From an uncultured Erysipelotrichaceae bacterium (GTDB lineage: Bacteria > Bacillota_I > Bacilli_A > Erysipelotrichales > Erysipelotrichaceae): a stretch of DNA of 32,908 bases. Position 1 is the stretch's first letter, and every line of letters begins with the position of its first letter. The DNA is taken from positions 1 through 32,908 of the forward strand of contig CAMNFS010000019.1 of NCBI GenBank assembly GCA_946537255.1, written 5' to 3'. The notes beneath the pieces were generated by a model, which saw nothing but the letters and a program-made list of their open reading frames with translations, made no database searches and was not told the DNA's origin. Below, piece after piece: positions 8,653-16,448 of the stretch. The position numbers and the translations under genes are program-made.

Positions 8653-9430
8653 GCTGAATCTGTTTTCCAATGTTCTCAGTATGAACAATGATGTCAGAAT
8701 TCTGATGCCTGACAGGATTCAGGAGGATGAGCTTCTGAAAGTGCTCTGGCTTTGTCATGGCGGAAGCGGAGATGAAAATGAGTGGCTGTATTATTCCACC
8801 GCCGCAAAGCTGGCGGATGAAAAACGGATTGCAATCGTCATGGTAAATGCGAACGATTCCTGCTTCACAGACATGGTCTACGGGCTTTCCTACATGACCT
8901 ATATCGGCAAGGAACTGCCTGAAATTCTGTATACCATGTTTCCGCATTTTTCATCCCGGCGGGAGGATAACTGGATCAGCGGCCTTTCCAATGGCGGTTA
9001 CGGCTGTCTTCTGATCGGTCTTTCCTTTCCGGACCGGTATGGCGCGATCGGTGCTTTTTCTGCCGGCGATAAGGCAGACTCTCGATACCAGCCCGCTTCT
9101 GAAAAGAAAATAACACCGCGGATCCGGATGTTTGGAAAAGAGGATATCAGAGACGACAGCCGGTTCAGTATTCGCGCTCTTGCCCGGAAGGTATCCGAAA
9201 GCCAGGCCGTACGGCCCCGGATTTACCATGCGTGCGGATCCAGGGATCCCTGGCTGGATCTGAATCTTCTGGTCCGGAAGACCTTTGAGGAAATCAACGA
9301 TCCGGAATATGACTATGTCTATGATGAAATCGAAGGAGTTGGACATGAGTGGCCGTTCTGGGATGAGGAACTGCGGCGGTTTCTGGCTTATGCAGAACAG
9401 AAGACCGGATCATTCATGACTTCTGCCTGA
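8639..9430 (+). CDS. Alpha/beta hydrolase, esterase family (second of tandem pair)
   Basis: A 263-residue paralogue of the preceding esterase with the same layout. LCHGGSGDENEW (residues 39-50) is the oxyanion loop, GLSNGGYG carries the nucleophile Ser117, CGSRDPW supplies a likely catalytic Asp, and GVGHEWPFW holds the His. The same GHE-x3-W context around the His supports duplication from a shared ancestor. The sequences have diverged a good deal, especially in the N-terminal third and the lid region, which suggests different substrates. The ATG at 8639 lies inside the upstream gene after GGGGAGGAACGGC. No signal peptide is seen; the protein is predicted to be cytoplasmic. Confidence 0.9.
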   Translation: MISIKLNLFSNVLSMNNDVRILMPDRIQEDELLKVLWLCHGGSGDENEWLYYSTAAKLADEKRIAIVMVNANDSCFTDMVYGLSYMTYIGKELPEILYTMFPHFSSRREDNWISGLSNGGYGCLLIGLSFPDRYGAIGAFSAGDKADSRYQPASEKKITPRIRMFGKEDIRDDSRFSIRALARKVSESQAVRPRIYHACGSRDPWLDLNLLVRKTFEEINDPEYDYVYDEIEGVGHEWPFWDEELRRFLAYAEQKTGSFMTSA

Positions 9431-9473
9431 GGCAGATGCGCTTCTGCGATAAAACGATGAGGGCAAAAGGGGA

Positions 9474-9494
9474 CCTTCATTAAGGAAATGAAGG
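9474..9494 (+). repeat. Perfect inverted repeat, 8-bp arms
   Basis: CCTTCATT (9474-9481) and AATGAAGG (9487-9494) around a five-base loop. No T-run follows, so it is not a classical terminator. A shorter alternative pairing (CCTT/AAGG) overlaps it. Confidence 0.6.
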
Positions 9495-9578
9495 ATGACA
9501 GTAAAAAGACTGGTCTGTTTACAAATTTTGCTGTAACAGGGAAGTGAAAGAGGCGGGATCAGATGGTCAACCTCTTTA

Positions 9579-9613
9579 TTTACCTCCACCCAAGATTATA
9601 ACAGGGAGGTAAA
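9579..9613. repeat. Perfect inverted repeat, 9-bp arms
   Basis: TTTACCTCC (9579-9587) and GGAGGTAAA (9605-9613) with a 17-base loop. A further pair, AAAGAGG (9547-9553) and CCTCTTT (9571-9577), lies directly upstream. The whole 9431-9619 gap shows no convincing gene, only very short frames. Confidence 0.55.
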
Positions 9614-9619
9614 ACCAAT

Positions 9620-9647
9620 AAAAAAACCGCATTGTTACGTGCGGTTT
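9620..9647 (-). terminator. Terminator of tRNA-Ser
   Basis: On the minus strand, AAACCGC and GCGGTTT (9647-9641 and 9630-9624) form a stem followed by a T-run (complement of 9626-9620), just downstream of the encoded CCA end. Confidence 0.85.
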
Positions 9648-9652
9648 GCTTA

Positions 9653-9743
9653 TGGCGCAGGAACAGGGATTTGAACCCTGGCACCCTGTTACAGGTCTAC
9701 AAGCTTTCCAAGCCTGCCTCTTCAACCACTTGAGTATTCCTGC
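9653..9743 (-). tRNA. tRNA-Ser (anticodon GGA), CCA encoded
   Basis: The minus strand folds as a 91-base class II tRNA. The acceptor arms GCAGGAA / TTCCTGC are perfect. The D-stem is CTC/GAG, and the anticodon stem CAGGC/GCTTG encloses the loop TTGGAAA with anticodon GGA, reading serine UCC/UCU codons. A long variable arm (TAGACCTGTAACAGGGTG region) is present as expected for tRNA-Ser, then the T-arm CAGGG-TTCAAAT-CCCTG, discriminator G and encoded CCA. It has its own promoter and terminator. Confidence 0.97.
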
Positions 9744-9768
9744 AGTTCCGCTCAATTGCGGCTAGATA

Positions 9769-9796
9769 ATAATACCATAACTTTTCAAAAGAACAA
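9769..9796 (-). promoter_or_regulatory. Promoter of tRNA-Ser
   Basis: On the minus strand: TTGTTC (9796-9791), a 16-base spacer and TATTAT (9774-9769), with TG-G just before it giving an extended -10. It lies about 25 bases upstream of the mature 5' end. Confidence 0.6.
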
Positions 9797-9838
9797 GTAC
9801 CATTTTGCCGCAATGCGCAGAATGTAATGTACTCCGGT

Positions 9839-10465
9839 TCAGGCATCGAACGGTTCATTGGAAAGTTCCTCAGTGACGCCAAGCATTTCACTGCATGTCT
9901 TCATTCCCTGATCTGCCTTTTCCAGAAGTTCTTCTGATTCCGAGTCGCCTGAATCCATCCGCTCCGCGAACAGATTGGCTGCCGCTTCATAGAAGTCATA
10001 GGCACCTTCAATATCTTTTTCAATCCCGATGCCTTCCCGCATGCAGTCACCGATCCGGAGGTAGATGTCCGGGGCATTCCACACGTCATAGTTTTTCTTT
10101 GCCTGCTGAAGGGCTGTCAGATAAAGATCGGTCGCTTTCTGATTGTCCTTTGTAATCAGGGCGTTGAATCCATCCCGGTAAAAATCACCGATCCGGAGGG
10201 TTGCGGAAGCGTCTCCTTTTTCACTGGCGTTTTCATACCAGGAAAGGGCAGTCTCCGCATCCGGCTTTGTACCCCGGCCAAGAAGAAAACAATCACCCAG
10301 CCGGCGCATGGCGGCCGGATTCCCCATGGCCGCAGCCTTACGGTAGAATCTGAAAGCCTCATCATAATTGCGCATCATGCCGAATCCCCGGTAATACGCT
10401 TCGCCTATGGTCGCAAATGCTTCATCATCTGAAAAAGTATAGGGCTTCTGTTCGTTTTCTTCCAT
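9839..10465 (-). CDS. Sel1-repeat (TPR-like) protein
   Basis: A 208-residue protein built from Sel1-like helical repeats of about 36 residues. Repeats are recognisable from residue 16 (IGEAYYRGFGMMRNYDEAFR), 52 (MRRLGDCFLLGRGTKPDAET), 88 (LRIGDFYRDGFNALITKDNQ) and about 125 (LRIGDCMREGIGIEKDIEGA), with the typical A..LG..Y..G.GV...D...A pattern. Such repeats are protein-protein interaction scaffolds. There is no signal peptide or membrane segment, so it is probably cytoplasmic. The ATG at 10465 follows AAGAGGAAC. No partner is evident from neighbours. Its C-terminal stretch is acidic and helical without a recognised domain. Confidence 0.88.
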   Translation of the reverse strand: MEENEQKPYTFSDDEAFATIGEAYYRGFGMMRNYDEAFRFYRKAAAMGNPAAMRRLGDCFLLGRGTKPDAETALSWYENASEKGDASATLRIGDFYRDGFNALITKDNQKATDLYLTALQQAKKNYDVWNAPDIYLRIGDCMREGIGIEKDIEGAYDFYEAAANLFAERMDSGDSESEELLEKADQGMKTCSEMLGVTEELSNEPFDA

Positions 10466-10619
10466 TTTGTTCCTCTTGAGTACAAAGATTATAGCGCTTT
10501 TTGGGAAAAGAGGAAGACATATGCAGTTCGTTCATGGTCTTTTTAAAGAGATCATAGTAAAATGAACCGGTAGAATTTACAGGCTGAAATACATTCTGTA
10601 CAAGGAGAAACTCGCGCAG

Positions 10620-12038
10620 ATGAAACCATGGATTGTCAGAATCGGTGACAGAAAATACCGTATAGAACCGGCTGGACAGATCACTGTCATTCTCGTCGGA
10701 ATATTGATACTGGCGCTGCTTGCTTCCCTGTTATTTGCGGGAAAGGGTAAAAAAAAGGAGGAGAATCCTGATAAAAGCCCGGAGCCAAGCGCTCAGGCGG
10801 ACGCCACTCCGGAGGCTACCCTGGATCCCAAAAAATATGAGGGAACAATCCTTGCGGAGACAGCGGATGCCGGCATCTCCTATATTGAAAACACGCTGTT
10901 TCTGGGAGATTCCAATACTGCCCGCTTCCTGAAGGTGATCAATCCGGAAACGAAAAAAACCTATTCATTCCGGGAAAATACAATCGGTGTGGTAGGCATG
11001 GGGATCGATGGGATTTCCACACTTCCATGCATGGATTTTTCCACCGGCAGATACACCATGCCGAAATCCGTCAGTATCCTTCAGCCGGAACGGGTGATCA
11101 TAACGATGGGAACGAACAATCTTTCCGGAGAAAACACGGATTATACCGGCTTCATTGAACGGTATACCGCGCAGATCAAAGCGATTCAGAGTGCCTATCC
11201 ATCCGTGGATATCATTGTGAATTCCATTCCTCCGATTGCCAGAAACACTTCTTACTACAACGTGAAGATGAAACAGATTGATGCCTATAACAAAGGGATC
11301 GCTGAGATGTGTGAGAAGAACGGCTGGAAGTATCTGAATTCCTCAGAGGCGCTGATTGATTCTTCTACGGGGTATGCAAAGAGCGGATATATGGTTTCGG
11401 ACGGCCTTCACCTTGCTCAGCAGGGACTGACTGCTCTGTTTGACTATATCCGTACCCATGCATGGATTACGGATGATGACCGGCCCAAGCCATTGGCCGC
11501 AATTCCGAACATTATCGGAGTACCGGATGGTCTGATCCGCACGGATCCGCTGACTTCGGAAGAATACAAGGAAGATCCTTCGACTGCCGAAACGGAGGCG
11601 ACAGCCATTCCGGAAATCACTCCGACGCCAACTCCATCCGCAAGCCCTCTGGCTACGGCGAGCACAGTGCCCGAACAGCCTTCGAATTATAAGACCGCAG
11701 AGGCGTGTCGTCTGGCAGGATATGTCTGGTCCGACCTTAGCGGAAGGTGCTTCCTGAATGAGGAGGAGATGAAGAAGACAGAATCCCAGCTGCGCCAGCG
11801 TGCGTGCCTTGCCAAAGCGGATCAGGGCTATGTCTGGGATGAGGAAACACAGTCCTGTATCCAGAATGAGATGCCACAACCGACGGAGGAGACTCAGCCG
11901 ACTCCGGAGACTCCTGAGGAGCCAAGTGAAACAACCGTACCGGAGTCTGAGGAGGAACCGGATCAGCCGCAGGAGCCTTCTGACGGGGGAGAAACACCGC
12001 AGGAAGACGCATCTTCTGTGACAGAAACATCAGAATGA
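10620..12038 (+). CDS. Membrane-anchored SGNH/GDSL hydrolase with duplicated Cys tail
   Basis: A 472-residue protein. A short cytoplasmic start is followed by one membrane helix (about residues 20-40) and a Lys/Pro/Glu linker, then an SGNH hydrolase domain on the outer side (about 85-290). Block I is GDSN with the nucleophile Ser98, block III is GTNN (164-167, Asn166 oxyanion residue) and block V is DGLH with Asp261 and His264. Related enzymes remove acetyl groups from wall or exopolymer glycans, which is an inference here. The tail (about 310-472) is Pro/Thr/Glu rich and contains two similar two-cysteine modules, Cys363-Cys377 and Cys396-Cys413, each with AC...GYVW...C. The ATG at 10620 follows AAGGAGA at 10602-10608, with 11 bases between. 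A possible -10 (TAAAAT, 10558-10563) lies upstream. Confidence 0.85.
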   Translation: MKPWIVRIGDRKYRIEPAGQITVILVGILILALLASLLFAGKGKKKEENPDKSPEPSAQADATPEATLDPKKYEGTILAETADAGISYIENTLFLGDSNTARFLKVINPETKKTYSFRENTIGVVGMGIDGISTLPCMDFSTGRYTMPKSVSILQPERVIITMGTNNLSGENTDYTGFIERYTAQIKAIQSAYPSVDIIVNSIPPIARNTSYYNVKMKQIDAYNKGIAEMCEKNGWKYLNSSEALIDSSTGYAKSGYMVSDGLHLAQQGLTALFDYIRTHAWITDDDRPKPLAAIPNIIGVPDGLIRTDPLTSEEYKEDPSTAETEATAIPEITPTPTPSASPLATASTVPEQPSNYKTAEACRLAGYVWSDLSGRCFLNEEEMKKTESQLRQRACLAKADQGYVWDEETQSCIQNEMPQPTEETQPTPETPEEPSETTVPESEEEPDQPQEPSDGGETPQEDASSVTETSE

Positions 12039-12046
12039 ATGTCATT

Positions 12047-12084
12047 AATGGATATCTCAGGGTTCAGAGGTATCCATTTTCTTT
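12047..12084 (+). terminator. Intrinsic terminator after SGNH hydrolase
   Basis: AATGGATA (12047-12054) pairs with TATCCATT (12071-12078), followed by TTCTTT. Confidence 0.7.
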
Positions 12085-12131
12085 ACGGTGAATCGGAACC
12101 GGACATGTTTTATAACCAATAACCGGAAACA

Positions 12132-12140
12132 TGATAGAAT
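12132..12140 (+). promoter_or_regulatory. Extended -10 of the sbcDC unit
   Basis: TG-A-TAGAAT at 12132-12140. The -35 region is poor. Transcription would start near 12147 and give a leader of roughly 68 bases containing a strong hairpin. Confidence 0.45.
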
Positions 12141-12161
12141 TTACCCGTTGACTGAACAGAG

Positions 12162-12188
12162 AAACACCTGAATTCATTCGAGGTGTTT
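12162..12188 (+). promoter_or_regulatory. Hairpin in the sbcD leader
   Basis: AAACACCT (12162-12169) pairs with AGGTGTTT (12181-12188), and the inner GAA/TTC extends the stem past one bulged G. Four T end the right arm. It could be an attenuator, a second terminator for the upstream gene, or an operator. It ends 26 bases before the sbcD start. Confidence 0.55.
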
Positions 12189-12214
12189 TGCTGTGTCACA
12201 CGGAGAAATCGCTC

Positions 12215-13366
12215 ATGAAAATTGCGCATCTTGCGGATCTGCATCTTGGGAAATCAGTCGGCCGGTATTCCATGGCTGAGGATCAGAAATACATTCTGAA
12301 ACAGATTGCGGGAAAAGCGGCAAAAAAGGAAGTGGATGTGGTTCTGATTGCCGGGGATATCTTTGATGATCCCGTACCTTCAGAAGAGGCGGTTGTGCTT
12401 CTGGATGAGTTTCTGCAGGACCTCAGAAAAACCGAGATTGATGTTTTTCTGACAGCCGGAGAACATGACAGCGGCATCCGCCTGGAAATGGGGGCCTCGC
12501 TGTTTGAGGAAATGAATATTCATATTACCGGTAAATGGAAGGGAAAGCTTGTCTGCACGGATCTTCTGGACCGGTACGGACCCATGCATGTATGGTGCCT
12601 CCCGTATCTTACTGCGGAAATGGTCAATTCTTATATTGAAGAAGAGGATCAGAAGGTTTCCAATGTTACGGAAGCGATCCGTCATGCCATCCGTACGGCG
12701 GATATTGACTGGAATGAGCGGAATATCCTCATAGCTCATCAGTATGTGAAAGGGGCTGAGACGGATATCTACGGAAGTGCTCCGTTTGCGGATCAGGCGG
12801 AAATGGAAGTGGATCCCTCTGTCTTTGAGGGATTTGATTATGTCGCCCTTGGTCATGTCCATGAACCGCAGTCCGTCGGGAAGAATACCGTGCGGTATTC
12901 CGGCCCGCCTCTGAATTACACCTTTTCTGAGTCCGAACGGTTTGAACCGGGTTTTTCCCTTGTGTTCCTTGGTGAAAAGGGGGACTATCGGATCAGCACG
13001 ATTCTGCTGGAACCGGCGCATCCTCTGGAAACCTTTACCGGCACTCTGGATGATCTGATGACGGAAGAAAACAGAAAGAGATACGCACACAGTATTCTGA
13101 GAGCGCATTTCACGGATCGAACAGAACTTGGAGATCGATCAGAAGAAGTGCGGAAGGCTTTTCCGTTTTTTGCGGAGGCAGTGTTTCAGACAGCGGAAGA
13201 ACCAGAGGAAAGCATGCCGGCCACCGAACTTGCAAAGCTGGAAGAAGCGCCGCTGGAGGTTTTCCGGCAGTTTTATGAGCTGCGCAATGGGAGAACAATG
13301 AGCGAAGAACAGAAGGAATATATGGCACAGATGGCTGAAACCATTCTTCCGGAGGGAAAAAAGTGA
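12215..13366 (+). CDS. sbcD: Exonuclease SbcD (Mre11-type nuclease subunit)
   Basis: The 383-residue nuclease subunit of the SbcCD complex, which cuts hairpins and processes protein-blocked or broken DNA ends with Mn2+. Metallophosphoesterase motifs appear in order: DLH (Asp8, His10), GDIFD (Asp48), GEHD (83-85), AHQ (His175) and GHVH (His214, His216). The third motif is normally GNHD; here the metal-ligand Asn is Glu83. The start is taken as the ATG at 12215 because GGAG at 12202-12205 is well placed and the protein then begins MKIAHLADLHLG as in the family; the frame remains open further upstream. It overlaps sbcC by four bases (GTGA), indicating coupled translation. Length is usual for the family. 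Confidence 0.95.
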   Translation: MKIAHLADLHLGKSVGRYSMAEDQKYILKQIAGKAAKKEVDVVLIAGDIFDDPVPSEEAVVLLDEFLQDLRKTEIDVFLTAGEHDSGIRLEMGASLFEEMNIHITGKWKGKLVCTDLLDRYGPMHVWCLPYLTAEMVNSYIEEEDQKVSNVTEAIRHAIRTADIDWNERNILIAHQYVKGAETDIYGSAPFADQAEMEVDPSVFEGFDYVALGHVHEPQSVGKNTVRYSGPPLNYTFSESERFEPGFSLVFLGEKGDYRISTILLEPAHPLETFTGTLDDLMTEENRKRYAHSILRAHFTDRTELGDRSEEVRKAFPFFAEAVFQTAEEPEESMPATELAKLEEAPLEVFRQFYELRNGRTMSEEQKEYMAQMAETILPEGKK

Positions 13367-16167
13367 GACCGCTGAAACTGATCATGTCCGCATTCGGACC
13401 GTTTGCTGAAACAACCACGCTTGATTTTTCCGGGTTTGGAACGCATGGAATCTATCTGATCAGCGGAGAAACCGGTTCCGGGAAAACCAGTGTTTTTGAC
13501 GCGATCGTGTACGCGCTGTACGGACAGTGCAGTCATATGGGAAAGGAAACCAGACTGAGAAGTCAGTATGCTTCAGACGATACTGAAACCTCGGTGATTC
13601 TGGTTTTTGATATGGAAGGAAGTTCGTTCCGGATCGAGCGCAGTCCCGAATATACCTTTACGGTTTTATCAGAGGATGGATCGGCAAAAGAAGAAACACA
13701 CCCCGCCTCATCCGTGCTCTACTTTCCGGATGGCCGGAATGTGAAGGGATATGAGGAAACGATCCGGGAGACAGAAAAAATAACCGGAATGGATGCGGAA
13801 CGCTTTCTGCAGATTGCTCTGATCGCGCAGGGCCGCTTTCATGAACTTCTCACGGCGGATACGGATCGAAGAAATGAAATCCTCCGCGGGATTTTTCATA
13901 CCGGGCAGTACCGGGACCTTGAAAACTGGCTGGACAAGGATGCGGAGGACATCTCGAATAAAATCCTGACGGCGGAAAAAGAATCCGCTGAGCTTCTTTC
14001 TTCCATTCGCTGTCCTGATGACAGTTTCTGGCGTGAAAAGCTCAGGGAGGCGGAAGAGAAAACGGAAACGATTGCCGAATCCGGCTGTGACGTGATCCGC
14101 TCTTTGCTGGAAGAAATGAAAACCGTAAGGGATGAAAAGGAAGCCGGTCTGAATGATACGCTGAGGCAGCTGGAAGAGAACGCCGGAAAGATGCGGACTT
14201 ATGAACAGATTCTGAAGCTGTTTGATCATCTTCGTGAAGTATCCGCCCCGATCGCTGAGCTGACTGAAAGACGTACTGCTTCCCTGAAACAGTATGAGCA
14301 GCTGACGGAAAGGAATGAGGAAGGGCAGATCAATCACCTGAAGGAAACCTACCAGGAACGGAAGCGCGCGCTTCCGCGGTATTTCGAATATACCCGTCTG
14401 ATGGAGAGTTCGGAAGAGTCTCTGCGTCAGAGCAGGGAATACGCGGTTGCGGCAGAGGAAAAGCAACAGCAGCTTACGAAACTGAAGGCACAGAATGAGG
14501 AAGACACGAGCAGACTCAGAACTCTGAACGGTGCGGATGTTTCCTATCTTCGCGCGGAACAGGCTGTCAAGGAAGCGGACCGTACGCTGGCGGTTCTGAA
14601 GAAGGCAGTGCAGAAATATGAGGAATGCGAAAAGGAAGGGGAAACCCATCTGGAAGCGGTGAACCGTCTGAAAGAAGACAAGCAGCTCTATGACCGCCGT
14701 TCGGAAGAATATCACGCAGTTCTTGGCGCGTTTCTGGCCGGGCAGGCGGGCATACTGGCAGAACAGCTTCAGGAAGGCAGGCCATGTCCGGTCTGCGGGT
14801 CCCTCCAGCATCCGAAAAAAGCTGTCAAATCCATTGGCACACCGGATGAGGAAAGGGTCCGCACAGCCGAGCTGGCAATGAATCAGGCCCGGGAATGCGC
14901 GGAAAAAGACGCGGCGGAAGCCCATACGGCAACGGAGCGGATGGCCCTTGCGGCATTGGCAAGAGATGAAGCCTTCCATGAAGCCGGGGAAACCGCTGTG
15001 GATGCGTATGGACTGGCCAGAATACGGGAACAGATTGAACTGATTCAGCAGGCAAGAGCACGTGCGGAAGAGGATGCGGGATTGCATCGGGAAAACGCTC
15101 AGCTGCTTGCGGAACTGAATGAAAGAATTCCGGAAGCTCAGGAAAAGATATCTCTGCTGAGTGAAGAAATCCATGCCCTGCGTCAGAATGCTGAATTGAA
15201 AAAGGCGGAAGGAACCGCCCAGGCTGAGCGCAGTGAAGCTCTTCGGAAAGAACTTGCGTATCCCAATGAGGAAACCGCAAGAAAGGACATTGCCAAAATC
15301 CGTGAGGATGCTGAGATGCGTCTGGAATACCTGGAGGGCTGCCGAAAGAGACTGCAGGAAGATCAGAAGGCGCTTGATGAAGCGGAAGCGGGAAGAGACG
15401 AGGTGCTTCAGATGATTTCGGAATACGGAAACCCTCAGGAAGAGAAAACCCTTTCCTCTCTTCAGAACTGTCAGAAAGAACAGGAACTTCTGAGTCAGCG
15501 GAAAACCGCGCTGATGCAGGAAAGAGATCAGTATGTCTCGATGATCGCGTGGAATGAAAGCAGACTTTCCCGCCTGGAAGAAACCGCGGTCAGTCTGAAG
15601 GAATACCGGCGTCAGAGCCTCTGGATCGGGGATCTCAGAAATACTGCCCTGGGAAGAACAGACGGAAAGCCGGAGCTCACGCTTGAGGATTATGTACAGA
15701 GCACCTATCTTGACCGGATTCTGATCCGGGCCAACAGCCGGCTCAGGGTGCTGAGTGAGGAAAGATACTCTCTGATTCACGCGCCGGCGGAAACCGATGG
15801 CCACAGATCTCTTGAAATTCATGTATATGACCATCTGATCGGCAGAAGCCGGCCATTCTCCACCCTTTCCGGCGGGGAGTCCTTTCTTGCGACGCTTTCC
15901 ATGGCCCTTGGCCTCAGTGATGAAGTGCAGAGCGGAAGTGGTGGGATTTCTGTGGATGCGATGTTCATTGATGAAGGATTCGGCACGCTGGATCAGGAAA
16001 CCCTGGATCTGGCAGTGAACGCGCTTGAGAGAGTCTGCGGAAAGGATCGGCTGATTGGCGTGATTTCACATGTGGAATCGCTGCGGGACCGCGTGAAAAA
16101 CAAGATCCTTGTGAGAAAACTTCAGAAGGGAGCCGCCGGCAGTACTGCCGAAGTGATCCATGCGTGA
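13363..16167 (+). CDS. sbcC: Exonuclease SbcC (Rad50-type SMC ATPase)
   Basis: The 934-residue ATPase partner of SbcD. The N-terminal ATP-binding half has Walker A GETGSGKT at about 35-42. A long heptad-rich coiled coil follows (about 190-780), broken in the middle by the zinc hook CPVC near residues 475-478. The C-terminal half has the ABC signature LSGGES near 835 and Walker B with MFIDEGFGTLD near 867. The whole is an ATP-gated clamp that opens DNA ends for the nuclease. It starts with GTG at 13363 after GGAGG, overlapping the sbcD stop by four bases. It overlaps the following DUF1294 gene by eight bases. The length is slightly short for SbcC but all key motifs are present. Confidence 0.96.
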   Translation: MRPLKLIMSAFGPFAETTTLDFSGFGTHGIYLISGETGSGKTSVFDAIVYALYGQCSHMGKETRLRSQYASDDTETSVILVFDMEGSSFRIERSPEYTFTVLSEDGSAKEETHPASSVLYFPDGRNVKGYEETIRETEKITGMDAERFLQIALIAQGRFHELLTADTDRRNEILRGIFHTGQYRDLENWLDKDAEDISNKILTAEKESAELLSSIRCPDDSFWREKLREAEEKTETIAESGCDVIRSLLEEMKTVRDEKEAGLNDTLRQLEENAGKMRTYEQILKLFDHLREVSAPIAELTERRTASLKQYEQLTERNEEGQINHLKETYQERKRALPRYFEYTRLMESSEESLRQSREYAVAAEEKQQQLTKLKAQNEEDTSRLRTLNGADVSYLRAEQAVKEADRTLAVLKKAVQKYEECEKEGETHLEAVNRLKEDKQLYDRRSEEYHAVLGAFLAGQAGILAEQLQEGRPCPVCGSLQHPKKAVKSIGTPDEERVRTAELAMNQARECAEKDAAEAHTATERMALAALARDEAFHEAGETAVDAYGLARIREQIELIQQARARAEEDAGLHRENAQLLAELNERIPEAQEKISLLSEEIHALRQNAELKKAEGTAQAERSEALRKELAYPNEETARKDIAKIREDAEMRLEYLEGCRKRLQEDQKALDEAEAGRDEVLQMISEYGNPQEEKTLSSLQNCQKEQELLSQRKTALMQERDQYVSMIAWNESRLSRLEETAVSLKEYRRQSLWIGDLRNTALGRTDGKPELTLEDYVQSTYLDRILIRANSRLRVLSEERYSLIHAPAETDGHRSLEIHVYDHLIGRSRPFSTLSGGESFLATLSMALGLSDEVQSGSGGISVDAMFIDEGFGTLDQETLDLAVNALERVCGKDRLIGVISHVESLRDRVKNKILVRKLQKGAAGSTAEVIHA

Positions 16168-16423
16168 GTATGTGATTCCCTTTCTTGTGCTGAACGGGCT
16201 GTCGTTTGCGCTGTTTGGACTGGATAAGGCCAGGGCGAAAGCCGGCGCCTGGCGGATACCGGAGAAACTGCTGATTCTTTCCGCTGTTGTAAGCGGCGGA
16301 ATCGGCGCCTGGATCGGAATGAAGGTCTTTCATCACAAGACCAGAAAACCTCTGTTTTCCATCGGTATTCCAGTGATTATTCTGCTGGAGGCCGTGCTTG
16401 CGGCAATAGCCGTGCTGAAATGA
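16160..16423 (+). CDS. DUF1294 family small membrane protein
   Basis: An 87-residue protein matching the DUF1294 pattern. A first hydrophobic segment (about 5-20) is followed by the conserved FGLDKARAKAGAWRIPE stretch (residues 19-35), a second hydrophobic segment with GGIGAWIGM (about 46-54), the HHKTRKPLF motif (57-65) and a final helix to the end. The function of the family is unknown. It begins with ATG inside the last codons of sbcC (eight-base overlap), so it is translated from the sbcDC transcript. That link may be only positional. It ends at a terminator shared with the convergent EamA gene. Confidence 0.88.
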   Translation: MREYVIPFLVLNGLSFALFGLDKARAKAGAWRIPEKLLILSAVVSGGIGAWIGMKVFHHKTRKPLFSIGIPVIILLEAVLAAIAVLK

Positions 16424-16448
16424 AAAAGTGCACCGAAAGGTGCATTTT
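16423..16448. terminator. Bidirectional terminator with GAAA tetraloop
   Basis: TGCACC (16429-16434), GAAA and GGTGCA (16439-16444), with an A-run before and TTTT after. It overlaps the last codons of the minus-strand EamA gene. Confidence 0.82.

Noticed and set aside
12188-12214. An upstream TTG start adding nine residues to SbcD
   Set aside because: The ATG at 12215 has a well-spaced GGAG and gives the family N-terminus; the TTG lies at the end of a hairpin arm.
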